A DNA stretch of 64,000 nucleotides from an uncultured Thermomicrobiaceae bacterium (GCA_938082375.1 CALKCJ010000020.1:161080-225079), one strand, 5' to 3'; positions 19,331-28,910 are shown, counted from the first letter of the stretch. Numbers and translations are program-made. The notes: generated by a model not told the origin, from the sequence alone.

Positions 19331-21406
19331 GTGAAGACCTATCCGGTAGATCGATTGCGCAACGTTGGGTTGCTTTCCCACGGTGGGGCCGGGAAGACGT
19401 CGTTGACGGAGGCGATGTTGTTCGCCACCCGCGCGATCTCCCGGATGGGACGAGTCGAGGACGGGACCACCGTGTCCGACTGGGATCCTGACGAGCACCG
19501 TCGCGGGATCTCGATTTCGACCAGCGTGATCCCGCTCGAGTGGCGCCAGCACAAGGTGAACGTCCTCGACGCCCCCGGTTACTTCGACTTCCTCGGAGAG
19601 GTGAAGGCAGCGCTCCGGGTCGTCGATGCCGCGCTCATCCTGATGGATGCCTCGGCCGGTGTAGAGGTCGGCACCGAGCAGATGTGGGCCTTTGTCGCAG
19701 AGGCTGGGTTGCCACGGGCGCTGGTGATCAACAAGCTCGATCGGGAGAACGCCAATTTCCAAGCGAGCCTGAGCAGAGCCCAGGAGACCTTCGGGGCATC
19801 GGTGGTGCCGGTTCAGATGCCGATCGGCCAGGAGAAGGACTTCCGGGGCATGATCGATCTCGTCAGTGGCCAGGCGTACCTGTTCGGGAGCAACGGCGAC
19901 TTCCAGCCGGCCGCAGTCCCATCTGAACTGGCGGAAGCCGTCGAGACCTATCGCACACAACTCATCGAGCGCGTCTGCGAGTGCGACGATGAGCTGATGA
20001 CGCGCTACCTGGAGGGCGAGGCAATCGAGGTCGAGGAGCTGAAGCACGGGATGCGGGCCGCCCTGGCGAGTGGCGAGCTCACGCCCGTTTTCGTGACAGC
20101 GGCGACCAGCCTGAAGGGCGTTCTACCTTTGCTCGATGCCATTGTCGACTACTTCCCGGCTCCCGGGCCACTCAAGGCGGTCTCACCTGGTGGTGAAGAG
20201 GTGACCCTCACGCCGGATCCCAGCGGCCCGCTGGCGGCGTTGATCTTCAAGACCATCGCCGACCCGTTCGTCGGTAAGCTGTCCTACTTCCGGGTCTATT
20301 CCGGCACCATGCGCTCAGACTCACACGTGCTCGTCTCCCAGCGGGGCGAGACGGAGCGGATCGGACAGCTCTTCGTCGTCCGGGGCAAGGAGCAGATCCC
20401 GGTTGGCCAGCTCGTTGCCGGCGATATCGGTGCTGTCGCGAAGCTGCAGCATGCCCGTACCGGCGAAACACTGTGCGAGCCGACCCGCCAGGTTGTGTTG
20501 CCCGGCATCCAGTTTCCGTCCCCGGCCTACACCGTCGCTGTTGCGCCGAAGACCAAGAGCGACCTTGACAAGATGGGCACGGCGCTGCAGCGACTGCTCG
20601 AGGAGGATCCAACGTTGCACGTCAGCCGAGAGCCGCAGACCGGTGAGACACTTATCTCGGGGCTCGGCGAGTCGCACGTCCAGATCGCACTCGAGCGGAT
20701 GTCGCGCAAGTTCGGCGTGAACGTCGAGTTTGGGCTGCCGCGCATCCCGTACCGGGAGACCATCTCGGTGCCGGTGCGGCGCGTCGAGTACAAGCACAAG
20801 AAGCAGACCGGCGGCCATGGCCAGTACGGGCATGTCTTCCTCGACCTCGAACCACTGCCGGAGGCCGAGTTCGAGTTCCGTGAGACGATCGTCGGCGGCG
20901 TTGTGCCCAAGCAGTTCATCCCAGCGGTGGAGAAGGGTGTCCGGGAGGCGATGGAGGAAGGCGTGCTTGCTGGCTATCCAGTGGTCAACGTCAAAGTCAC
21001 ACTGGTGGACGGCTCGTACCATTCCGTCGACTCCTCGGAGATGTCGTTCAAGATTGCGGCGGCCCAGGCATTCAAGAAGGGAGCGCTCCAGGCCAAGCCG
21101 ATCCTGCTCGAGCCAGTCATGTGGCTGCGCGTCACGGTGCCTGACCAGTTCACCGGTGACGTGATGAGCGACCTCAACGGTAAGCGGGCGCAGGTGCAGG
21201 GAATGACACCCGCTGGCAACGGGATGACGACGATCGAGGCACTGGTGCCAGCAGCCGAGCTCCAGCGGTATGCGACCGACCTGCGGTCGCTGACGCAAGG
21301 GCGCGGCACTTTCAGTGTCGAGTTCAGCCACTACCAGCCGGTACCGCAGCACCTGGCTGAACAGGTCATCGCACAGACGAAGGCGCGCCAGGCGGCCGCC
21401 AGTTGA
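19331..21406 (+). CDS. Elongation factor G-like GTPase, EF-G-2 type
   Basis: GLLSHGGAGKTSLTEAMLF; VLDAPGYFDFLGEV; NKLDREN; domain IV/V (HKKQTGGHGQYGHVFLDLEP); divergent switch I (see findings). Confidence 0.9.
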   Translation: MKTYPVDRLRNVGLLSHGGAGKTSLTEAMLFATRAISRMGRVEDGTTVSDWDPDEHRRGISISTSVIPLEWRQHKVNVLDAPGYFDFLGEVKAALRVVDAALILMDASAGVEVGTEQMWAFVAEAGLPRALVINKLDRENANFQASLSRAQETFGASVVPVQMPIGQEKDFRGMIDLVSGQAYLFGSNGDFQPAAVPSELAEAVETYRTQLIERVCECDDELMTRYLEGEAIEVEELKHGMRAALASGELTPVFVTAATSLKGVLPLLDAIVDYFPAPGPLKAVSPGGEEVTLTPDPSGPLAALIFKTIADPFVGKLSYFRVYSGTMRSDSHVLVSQRGETERIGQLFVVRGKEQIPVGQLVAGDIGAVAKLQHARTGETLCEPTRQVVLPGIQFPSPAYTVAVAPKTKSDLDKMGTALQRLLEEDPTLHVSREPQTGETLISGLGESHVQIALERMSRKFGVNVEFGLPRIPYRETISVPVRRVEYKHKKQTGGHGQYGHVFLDLEPLPEAEFEFRETIVGGVVPKQFIPAVEKGVREAMEEGVLAGYPVVNVKVTLVDGSYHSVDSSEMSFKIAAAQAFKKGALQAKPILLEPVMWLRVTVPDQFTGDVMSDLNGKRAQVQGMTPAGNGMTTIEALVPAAELQRYATDLRSLTQGRGTFSVEFSHYQPVPQHLAEQVIAQTKARQAAAS

Positions 21407-21515
21407 ACCGCTCGCCTTCGCGTTTCTCCCCGGCCGGGGACCGCACTCCTGTGCCTGGCCGGGCCTCGTCTGCTGCAAGCAGGTGTTCGCCGAGTGAACA
21501 AGGAGTATCCAGGCC

Positions 21516-21938
21516 GTGAGCGTGCGCACCGGCTCAAGCGCCGACCTCAGCCTGCTGGTCGATGGGGGCTCGCGGGGGAACCCTGGGTTCGGCTACGGAA
21601 GCTTTCGGCTGACCGATCGCGAGGGGCACGACCGAATTGTCCGTTTGGAGTTCGAAGATCTGGTCACAAACAACCAGGCAGAGTATCGCACGTTGATCGC
21701 GGCACTCGAGGCCGCGATCGCGCATGCCCTGGAGCACGGCTGGCCGCCCGAGCGGCTCTCGCTGTCCATCACCAGTGATAGCAAGCTAGTGGTCGAGCAG
21801 ATCACAGGCCGCTGGCAGGTACGGCAGCCCCAGCTTCGACACCTGTACAGAAGGGCGCGCGCGCTGCTGGGTCGCTTCGGCGAGGTCGAGATCACGTGGC
21901 GACCCCGGAGCGAGGTCGCGGCGGTACTCGGTCACTAG
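21516..21938 (+). CDS. Ribonuclease HI-like (reverse transcriptase-like) protein
   Basis: LLVDGGSRGNPGFGYGSF; NNQAEYRTLIAALEAA; ITSDSKLVVEQITG. Confidence 0.8.
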   Translation: MSVRTGSSADLSLLVDGGSRGNPGFGYGSFRLTDREGHDRIVRLEFEDLVTNNQAEYRTLIAALEAAIAHALEHGWPPERLSLSITSDSKLVVEQITGRWQVRQPQLRHLYRRARALLGRFGEVEITWRPRSEVAAVLGH

Positions 21939-21953
21939 CCGGGGAGGCGACTC

Positions 21954-21982
21954 TTGTCAGATGCTGGCCGAGCCGGTATACT
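21954..21982 (+). promoter_or_regulatory. tRNA-Val promoter TTGTCA-N17-TATACT
   Basis: -35 21954-21959, -10 21977-21982, 14 nt before mature tRNA 5' end. Confidence 0.75.
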
Positions 21983-21996
21983 GGTCAGTGTGGCAG

Positions 21997-22070
21997 GGGC
22001 GGTTAGCTCAGCCGGTTAGAGCGCCACGTTGACATCGTGGAGGTCAGTAGTTCGAGTCTACTACCGCCCA
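21997..22070 (+). tRNA. tRNA-Val (anticodon GAC)
   Basis: Cloverleaf: GGGCGGT...ACCGCCC acceptor, CCACG-TTGACAT-CGTGG anticodon arm, GGTTCGAGTC-type T arm (AGTAGTTCGAGTCTACT); 3' CCA not encoded. Confidence 0.95.
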
Positions 22071-22084
22071 CCCGTCCGCAGGGG

Positions 22085-22111
22085 GCCCGCCGCGACTGTC
22101 GGCGGGTTTTC
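22085..22111 (+). terminator. Intrinsic terminator after tRNA-Val
   Basis: CCCGCCG...CGGCGGG followed by TTTT. Confidence 0.65.
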
Positions 22112-22159
22112 GCCTCGATACGCGGGGAACGCGTGCCGCCGGAGGATCCCCGGGCGGGC

Positions 22160-22440
22160 TGAACAAGAATGCATGCGTGAAGGCGTCGACCGGGACGAGT
22201 AGCCGGGTCAGGCCTGACCAGAGAGACGGGGCCGTGGGCTGGAAGCCTCGTCGGGAACCGGCCCGGTGAAGACCACCCGCGAGCTGGCCGGTGAACGCTT
22301 TGCGCGTAGCCGAGCCCGGAAGCCCCCGTTACCGGGCAGCAACGAGCGTCGTACCGTGATCGGACACGGCGCGACGAAACGAGGGTGGAACCACGTCAGG
22401 CTGGGCCTGTCGTCCCTCCTGGGGACGGCAGGCCCGAACG
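22160..22440 (+). promoter_or_regulatory. T-box riboswitch, Thr-specific, upstream of thrS
   Basis: GACGAGTA and AGAGAGACGGGG stem I motifs; GAAGACCACC specifier region (ACC); T-box core AGGGTGGAACCACG at 22382-22395; antiterminator GAGGG[TGGAACC]ACG-T-CAGGC-TGG-GCCTG-T-CGT-CCCTC 22381-22418 versus terminator hairpin 22403-22435. Confidence 0.93.
22403..22435 (+). terminator. T-box-controlled terminator of thrS leader
   Basis: GGGCCTGTCGTCCC / GGGACGGCAGGCCC 14-bp stem (one G-U) overlapping the antiterminator 3' arm; weak TTTCT tail. Confidence 0.8.
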
Positions 22441-22478
22441 TTTCTGCACAGTATCAGCCAGTATAGGGAGGTACTGCG

Positions 22479-24266
22479 ATGCCTGAGATCGTCGAGGAGA
22501 TGGACCTGCAGGTTGCCGCAGAGAGTAAGGCCGAGCTGGAACTGGCCAGGATGCGGCACTCCTGCGCGCACGTGATGGCCCAGGCAGTGCTGGAGCTGTT
22601 TCCGGGTGCCAAGCTCGGCATCGGCCCGGCCATCACGGACGGCTTCTACTACGACTTCGACTTGCCTCGGCCGCTAACCCCCGACGATTTGCAGCAGATC
22701 GAGCGCCGGATGGCTGAGATCAAGGCGGCGGCCTATCCCTTCGTGCGGCGCGTCGTCAGCCGAGAGGAGGCGCGGGAGCTCTTCAGAGACCAGCCATACA
22801 AGTTGGAGCTGATCGATGAGTTTCCCGCAGGCGAAGTCATCTCCACCTACACGCACGACGGCTTCGTCGACCTGTGTCGCGGGCCACACGTTGAGGACAC
22901 GTCGAAGATCGGTGTCTTTAAGCTGCTGAAAGTTGCTGGCGCCTATTGGCGCGGCGACGAGCGGCGGCCGCAGCTCCAGCGGATCTACGGGACGTCCTTC
23001 CCGACGCCGGACGAGCTCGATCGTTACCTGCACCGCTTGGCGGAAGCCGAGCGGCGTGACCATCGCCGGCTTGGCCGCGAGCTCGAGCTCTTCCACTTCG
23101 ACCAGACGGCGCCAGGCATGCCCTACTGGCTGCCAAAGGGGCTCAAGATCCTCAACACGCTCCTCGCCTTCTGGCGAGAAGAACACGAGAAGCGCGGCTA
23201 TCAAGAGATCGCGGCCCCACTGATCAATGACAAGAGCCTGTGGGAAATCTCAGGGCACTGGGAGCACTACCGGGAGAACATGTTTGTCATCCCGGTGGAA
23301 AAGCACCTCGTCTACGGCGTCAAACCGATGAACTGTCCCAACGCGATGGTGGTCTACAACCTTAAGAAACGCAGTTACCGGGACTTGCCACTCCGTCTCT
23401 CCGACTGCGACATCCTGCACCGTTACGAGCGCTCCGGCACGCTGCACGGCCTGCTGCGGGTGCGGAAGTTCCAGCAAGACGACGCCCATATCTTCGTGTC
23501 TGAAGAGCAGATCGAAGAGGAGTTCGGTCGCATCCTCGAGATCGCGAACCTGTTCTATGGGATCTTCGACCTCAAGTACACGCTGCGGTTGGGCACGAGG
23601 CCGGAGAGCTTCCTCGGCGACGCCGAGACTTGGGACAAAGCCGAAGCTGCGCTTAAGCGCATCCTGGACGAGCATGCTGGGCCTGGCAACTACCTGATCG
23701 GGGAGGGCGAGGGTGCCTTCTACGGGCCGAAGATCGACATTCTGATGGAGGACGCGATCGGCCGCTCTTGGCAGACGGGCACGATCCAGCTCGACTTCCA
23801 ACTTCCGCGGCGGTTCAGGTGCACCTATACCGACCGTGATGGCTCGGAGAAGACGCCGGTCGTCATCCATCGGGTCATCTACGGCTCGCTGGAGCGGTTT
23901 ATCGGCATCCTCATCGAGCACTTCGCTGGCGCCTTTCCGGTTTGGCTTGCGCCGGTACAAGCGGTGGTCATCCCTATCGCCGATCGCCACGTGCCGTATG
24001 CGGGCCAAGTGACGAAGCGGCTGCAGGCGACCGGCCTGCGCGCCGAGCTCAACGCAGGAGACGAGCGGATGCAGGCGAAGATCCGGAATGCACAGCTACA
24101 AAAGGTGCCCTACATGTTGATCGTTGGTGATCGCGAGGCCGAGTCAGATAGTGTTGCCGTACGATTGCGCACGAACGAGAACCTCGGTCCGATGCAACTC
24201 GATCGGTTTATCGCGCTGGTACGGGAAGTCGTCGATTCGAAGTCGCTCGAGCTCGCGGTTAGGTGA
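22479..24266 (+). CDS. thrS: Threonine--tRNA ligase
   Basis: RHSCAHVMAQAVLELFPGAKLGIGPAITDGFYYDF; MNCPNAMVVY; strong SD AGGGAGG. Confidence 0.97.
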   Translation: MPEIVEEMDLQVAAESKAELELARMRHSCAHVMAQAVLELFPGAKLGIGPAITDGFYYDFDLPRPLTPDDLQQIERRMAEIKAAAYPFVRRVVSREEARELFRDQPYKLELIDEFPAGEVISTYTHDGFVDLCRGPHVEDTSKIGVFKLLKVAGAYWRGDERRPQLQRIYGTSFPTPDELDRYLHRLAEAERRDHRRLGRELELFHFDQTAPGMPYWLPKGLKILNTLLAFWREEHEKRGYQEIAAPLINDKSLWEISGHWEHYRENMFVIPVEKHLVYGVKPMNCPNAMVVYNLKKRSYRDLPLRLSDCDILHRYERSGTLHGLLRVRKFQQDDAHIFVSEEQIEEEFGRILEIANLFYGIFDLKYTLRLGTRPESFLGDAETWDKAEAALKRILDEHAGPGNYLIGEGEGAFYGPKIDILMEDAIGRSWQTGTIQLDFQLPRRFRCTYTDRDGSEKTPVVIHRVIYGSLERFIGILIEHFAGAFPVWLAPVQAVVIPIADRHVPYAGQVTKRLQATGLRAELNAGDERMQAKIRNAQLQKVPYMLIVGDREAESDSVAVRLRTNENLGPMQLDRFIALVREVVDSKSLELAVR

Positions 24267-24433
24267 CCGAAGTGCTGACGTAAGCCGGTGCCGGGACTGC
24301 CTGCGGGGCTTGCGGAGCCAGGGTCATGCCGACCTGTTGCATGGAGCGGGACTCATCGGTTATTCACCTGACACACACCATGTGTTATGGTGTGAGTGTT
24401 TGGGCAGCTTTCAGTGTAAAGCGTAGGGCGGGA

Positions 24434-25246
24434 ATGAACGCGCGTTCTGTTTTTCGCGCCGTCTGTCTCCTCGGGTCGGTGTTGCTCACCGCTGCGGTCG
24501 CAAGTGCGTGCATGAAGATGGATGTCCAGAGCGATTTCACAGAGCAAGGCGGTGCCACGCACCGCCTTCGCTTCACGATGTCGAAGGAAGCGCTCCAGGC
24601 GATGGGTGTGTCCGAGGAAGAGCTTCAGCAGCAGCTTCAGCCGACGATGACCGCACCGCCGGGCGTCACCTTCGAGCAAGTCAACACCGAGCAGGAACTC
24701 GGCTTCGAGATGCGCACCTCAGTGGACGATGCCAGTGATCTCGGTTCACAGCTCAACGAACTGCTCACCTCAGGGGGCGAAGGAACTCCTACCACCAGCT
24801 TCAGCGGCTCGTTCCAACGCGACGGGAACCGGTATACACTGGATCTCACCTTCGACGCCGACGCCTTCTTCAACCAGGCTGGCGACGCCACGGGGGAGCA
24901 GGTTCCTCCGCAGATGCTGAGCCAGATGCTCACGCTCACATACACTGCCCGGCTTCCCGGTGAGGTGAAGGAACACAACGGCACGCTCCTCGAAGATGGT
25001 CGTGTCCAGTGGACGCTTCCCTACAGCGGCACGATGCGGATGACCGTGCGCTCGGAGACCGCTGGAATACTCAGTGGGACGCTTCTGCTCGTCGTCGCCG
25101 CGGCAGCGGTCGGTGCCCTCGCGCTTCTCGGTGCCGGGATCGTCCTGGCGACGCGTCGCCCAAAGCCAGCGGCTGTGTCAGCGCAGCTCGAGGCGACAGA
25201 GGAGGGCGAGCTTCCACCGAGTTCGCCTGGCACACCTGCCGAATGA
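24434..25246 (+). CDS. Secreted/lipoprotein with LppM-like (DUF3153-type) domain and C-terminal TM
   Basis: Signal peptide with lipobox-like VASAC; ~160-aa extracellular domain; C-terminal TM AAAVGALALLGAGIVLATRR. Confidence 0.65.
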   Translation: MNARSVFRAVCLLGSVLLTAAVASACMKMDVQSDFTEQGGATHRLRFTMSKEALQAMGVSEEELQQQLQPTMTAPPGVTFEQVNTEQELGFEMRTSVDDASDLGSQLNELLTSGGEGTPTTSFSGSFQRDGNRYTLDLTFDADAFFNQAGDATGEQVPPQMLSQMLTLTYTARLPGEVKEHNGTLLEDGRVQWTLPYSGTMRMTVRSETAGILSGTLLLVVAAAAVGALALLGAGIVLATRRPKPAAVSAQLEATEEGELPPSSPGTPAE

Positions 25247-25391
25247 CGCTGGGGTACTGCGCTGCTACCATGCTTCCCCGCGCGTTGTGAGCGGTAGCGC
25301 AGCACGGACGCCAACCAAGAGGCTCAGCACACGGACAGGAGTCCGGCCGCTACTCTGGTATTGGCTGTCGTCGAAGGCCGGGATCAGGCGT

Positions 25392-25421
25392 TTGACTCGC
25401 GGCGCGACGCTCTGCTAGAGT
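25392..25421 (+). promoter_or_regulatory. Promoter TTGACT-N18-TAGAGT upstream of rpsP
   Basis: -35 25392-25397, -10 25416-25421. Confidence 0.5.
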
Positions 25422-25539
25422 TCAGAGGTGCGGGCGCTCCCGCCAGTGTGGCGTAAACTCCTTTCCAGAGGGGCGCCTCGTTTCGCGCCTATCGAACGCG
25501 GCCTCGTGGCGGATGTGAGAGGGTTGGAGTTGAGCGACG

Positions 25540-25878
25540 ATGATCAAGTTGCGACTGCGGCGCATGGGGAGGAAGAGACAGGCACACTACCGCATTGTGG
25601 CGGCAGAAGCAACGTGGCCGCGGGATGGTCGGTTCATCGAGGCAGTGGGGTACTACAACCCGCGTACCGAGCCGGCCACGGTCGAGGTCAACGCTGAGCG
25701 GGCGCGCTACTGGCTGGAGCGCGGTGCCCAGCCGACCGAAACTGTGCGGTCGCTCCTCGTGAAGGCTGGCGTGCTGCCTGGTCGCCAACCGGAGACGCCG
25801 GAGAAGGCAGCATCTGCACGGAAGCCCTCGGGTTCTGGTGGGCCGGCGGCTTCCGAGGCCGCCGAGTACGCGCTCTAG
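25540..25878 (+). CDS. rpsP: 30S ribosomal protein S16 with C-terminal extension
   Basis: [42 protein letters not shown]. Confidence 0.96.
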   Translation: MIKLRLRRMGRKRQAHYRIVAAEATWPRDGRFIEAVGYYNPRTEPATVEVNAERARYWLERGAQPTETVRSLLVKAGVLPGRQPETPEKAASARKPSGSGGPAASEAAEYAL

Positions 25879-25893
25879 TCCAGGTGGCGGTCT

Positions 25894-26250
25894 ATGTCAG
25901 GGACAGGCTCCGCCCGGCCGTACGAGCGGCGCCCCAGCCGCCCACCCGGCCGCGGGAGTGATCCACAGCGGGCGGTAAGCGAGCTGAGCAGTCTGATTCG
26001 GTACCTGGCGAGCCAGCTGGTGGAGCGGCCCGACGCGGTTCAGGTCCGCTCGCGTCGCCGCGGCCGCGCGGTGATCATTCGTCTTTCGGTCGCTCCTGAC
26101 CAGCTTGGGAAAGTGATCGGCCGTGAGGGCCGCATCGCCAAAGCGATGCGTACGCTGCTGAGTATTGCAGCCATTCGCCACGGGGTTCATGCCAGCCTGA
26201 CTATCGATGACCAAATCGAGCCAGAGCAGCCGCGTGCGCCCGAACCCTGA
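25894..26250 (+). CDS. khpA: KH domain RNA-binding protein
   Basis: LSSLIRYLASQLVERPDAVQV...VAPDQLGKVIGREGRIAKAMRTLLS; between rpsP and rimM. Confidence 0.88.
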   Translation: MSGTGSARPYERRPSRPPGRGSDPQRAVSELSSLIRYLASQLVERPDAVQVRSRRRGRAVIIRLSVAPDQLGKVIGREGRIAKAMRTLLSIAAIRHGVHASLTIDDQIEPEQPRAPEP

Positions 26251-26764
26251 GAACCAGCCGACCCAGCTCTCGATTGGCCGAATCGTTGGAGCCTCGGGCC
26301 TGCGGGGCGAGGTGCGCTTGCGGATATGGACGCACTTTCCCGAGCGAATTCCTCGGCTGCGGTATGTCTATCTGGAGAGTGAGACCACTCCCCGCCGTCT
26401 GATCAGTGCTCGGGTGCAGGGCGAGATCGCGGTGCTGCGTCTCGAGGGGATTGAAACACGTGAGCAGGCCGAGAGCCTCCGCGGTCGAGTGGTGCGTATC
26501 GACCTGGAGCAGGCGGCCCCGCTGGCCGAGGACGAGTACTACCACTTCCAGCTTCTCGGCCTGACGGTGGTCGACGAGAGCGGGCAACCGCTTGGGGAGC
26601 TGGTCGAGATCATCGAGACCGGGGCGAACGATGTGTATGTCGTTCGTGGGGAGCGTGGCGAGATCTTGTTACCTGCGCTCCGCTCGGTCATCCTCGAGGT
26701 CGACCTCGAGCGAGGCGTGATGGTCGTGCGACTGCCTCTGTACTATGAAGAGACCGAGCCTTAA
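26207..26764 (+). CDS. rimM: 16S rRNA processing protein RimM
   Basis: SIGRIVGASGLRGEVRLRIWTHFPERI...GANDVYVVRGERGEILLPALRSVI; 44-nt overlap with khpA. Confidence 0.93.
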   Translation: MTKSSQSSRVRPNPENQPTQLSIGRIVGASGLRGEVRLRIWTHFPERIPRLRYVYLESETTPRRLISARVQGEIAVLRLEGIETREQAESLRGRVVRIDLEQAAPLAEDEYYHFQLLGLTVVDESGQPLGELVEIIETGANDVYVVRGERGEILLPALRSVILEVDLERGVMVVRLPLYYEETEP

Positions 26765-27426
26765 TCTGGCTGTGCCCGGCCCCGTCGCTCGCGCAGCACC
26801 GCCCAGACGCGTTCCCGTTCGACGCCAGCGGCTTCGAGCAGCACCAGGAGATGGTAGAGCAGGTCGGCCGCCTCGTTCGCCAGCGCGTATGCATCGGCGT
26901 TCTTCGCTGCGACGATGACCTCGGCTGACTCTTCGCCGATCTTCTTCGCGATCTTGTCGATACCCTCGCGGAACAGGTAACTGGTGTATGAGTCGGCATG
27001 GGGCTCGCGCCGCCGCTGAGCGATGACTCGCGCGACGTCCTCGATTACCTGTACCGTCGACGGCTGAGAAGCCGGGCCACAGGCGAGCGGCGGCGTGTCG
27101 AAACAGCTCTCCCGACCCAGATGGCAGGTGGGCCCATGCGGGCGCACCAGGAGGAGCAGCGTATCGCCGTCGCAGTCGGGTCGTAGCTCGACCAGCTCCA
27201 ACTTGTGGCCAGAGGTTTCGCCTTTCATCCAGAGGCGCTGACGGCTGCGACTCCAGAAGTGCACCCAGCCCGTTTCCAGCGTCTTCCGAATCGCCTCTGC
27301 GTTGACGTAACCCAGCATGCGAACCTGGCCGGTGGCCGCGTCCTGCACGATGGCCGGAGCCAGACCTCGCTCATCAAACCGGATGGTGGCTACGGCCTCT
27401 TCGACCTTGCGCGTCATCGGGTACAC
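26761..27426 (-). CDS. hisIE: Bifunctional phosphoribosyl-AMP cyclohydrolase / phosphoribosyl-ATP pyrophosphatase
   Basis: QVRMLGYVNAEAIRKTLETGWVHFWSRSRQRLWMKGETSGH; C-terminal KKIGEESAEVIVAAKN. Confidence 0.95.
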   Translation of the reverse strand: MYPMTRKVEEAVATIRFDERGLAPAIVQDAATGQVRMLGYVNAEAIRKTLETGWVHFWSRSRQRLWMKGETSGHKLELVELRPDCDGDTLLLLVRPHGPTCHLGRESCFDTPPLACGPASQPSTVQVIEDVARVIAQRRREPHADSYTSYLFREGIDKIAKKIGEESAEVIVAAKNADAYALANEAADLLYHLLVLLEAAGVERERVWAVLRERRGRAQPD

Positions 27427-27431
27427 CCAAC

Positions 27432-28496
27432 CTAGTCGGCCGGTGAGAGGGCCGCCTGCGCCGCGGCTGCCTGGGGTGACGACAGTGAGCGTCCGACCGC
27501 CTGCGCGACGGCCGCCAGCCGCGGCATCACTGCGGCGAAGTTCTCGAACGTCAGGGATTGGGCACCGTCGGACAGCGCGTGGTCGGGGTTGGGATGCACT
27601 TCGACGATCAACCCGTCGGCCCCGGCGGCGATCGCGGCGAGCATCATCGAAGGAACCAGATACCAGCGCCCGGTGCCGTGGCTGGGATCGACGATGATCG
27701 GCAGGTGGCTCAACCGCTTGACGACAGGCACAGCTGCGAGGTCGAGCGTATTGCGCGTGAAGGTCTCGAATGTCCGAATGCCGCGCTCACAGAGGATGAC
27801 CTGGTCGTTGCCCTGGGCCATCACGTACTCGGCGGCGAGCAGCCACTCTTCGATCTGCACCGACATGCCGCGCTTAAGCAGCACTGGCTTGTTCGCTTTG
27901 CCCACCGCCTCCAGTAAGAGGTAGTTTTGGCAATTACGGGCGCCCACCTGGAGGACATCGGCGTACTCAGCCACGAGGTCGACGTCTTGCGGGCTGAGCA
28001 CTTCGGTGACGATCGGCAACCCGGTCTCCTCGCGTGCCCGAGCCAGGTACTTCAGGCCCGTCTCGCCCAAGCCGCGGAACTCGTAGGGAGAGGTACGGGG
28101 CTTGTACGCACCACCGCGCAAGAGCCGCGCGCCGGCAGCCTTGACCGCCCGTGCCGTCTGGATGATCTGCTCCTCGCTCTCCACCGAGCAGGGGCCGGCA
28201 ATGACGGCGATCTCGTGGCCGCCGATAGCCACGTCGCGCACACGGACGACGGTATCGACCGGGTGAAAGTCGCGGCTGACCAGCTTGTACCGCTTGGTGA
28301 TGCGGACGACCTCCTCGACACCAGGGAGGAGTTCCAGTGCCTCCTTGAGGGTATCCGGTAGCGGCGCGCCCAGCACGCCAACGATCGAGCGCTCCGCGCC
28401 GACGACAATCTTGGTGCCGAAGCCGAATTCGGCGACGCGCTTGACGACGGCCTCGATTTGCTCCTGCGTCGCGGTGGGCTCCATGACGACGATCAT
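27432..28496 (-). CDS. aroF: 3-deoxy-7-phosphoheptulonate synthase (AroF/KDO8P-like type)
   Basis: [46 protein letters not shown]. Confidence 0.95.
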   Translation of the reverse strand: MIVVMEPTATQEQIEAVVKRVAEFGFGTKIVVGAERSIVGVLGAPLPDTLKEALELLPGVEEVVRITKRYKLVSRDFHPVDTVVRVRDVAIGGHEIAVIAGPCSVESEEQIIQTARAVKAAGARLLRGGAYKPRTSPYEFRGLGETGLKYLARAREETGLPIVTEVLSPQDVDLVAEYADVLQVGARNCQNYLLLEAVGKANKPVLLKRGMSVQIEEWLLAAEYVMAQGNDQVILCERGIRTFETFTRNTLDLAAVPVVKRLSHLPIIVDPSHGTGRWYLVPSMMLAAIAAGADGLIVEVHPNPDHALSDGAQSLTFENFAAVMPRLAAVAQAVGRSLSSPQAAAAQAALSPAD

Positions 28497-28529
28497 CGAA
28501 ACCTCCTTCCCTGGCCAGTCACGGCGGCG

Positions 28530-28910
28530 CTACCCCAACGAATGTTCGAAGGCCCATTCTGGGCGCAGCTCACGAGCCCTGCGCAGGTAGACGTGCTTGA
28601 TTTCGCACGCTGGTTTCTCGGTATTGACATGCATCAACACCCGAATTACCCCTCGGAGCGCGCCAGGTACGTCCATCTCGTGCGCACAGAGGAGTGGCAC
28701 GTGTACCCAGCCGAGCTGGCGAGCAGCCACTGCCGGGAATGTCGCGGTGAGATCCGGGGTGGTGGTGAAGATGATGCTGGCCACATCGTCAGGCTGTATC
28801 CCATTGGCTTCGACCAGTGCCGTAAGGAGTTCCCGCGTTGCTTCCAGCATGTCCACCGCGTCGTTCCGCTCCACTGTCGTCGCCCCGCGGATGCCCCGGC
28901 ACCAGCCCAT
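28530..28910 (-). CDS. aroH: Chorismate mutase, AroH type
   Basis: [46 protein letters not shown] 28910 preceded by GGGAGGGG. Confidence 0.92.
   Translation of the reverse strand: MGWCRGIRGATTVERNDAVDMLEATRELLTALVEANGIQPDDVASIIFTTTPDLTATFPAVAARQLGWVHVPLLCAHEMDVPGALRGVIRVLMHVNTEKPACEIKHVYLRRARELRPEWAFEHSLG

Noticed and set aside
21427-21440. TCCCCGGCCGGGGA palindrome after the EF-G-like gene
   Set aside because: Expected by chance in this composition; no loop for a stable hairpin and no nearby promoter evidence
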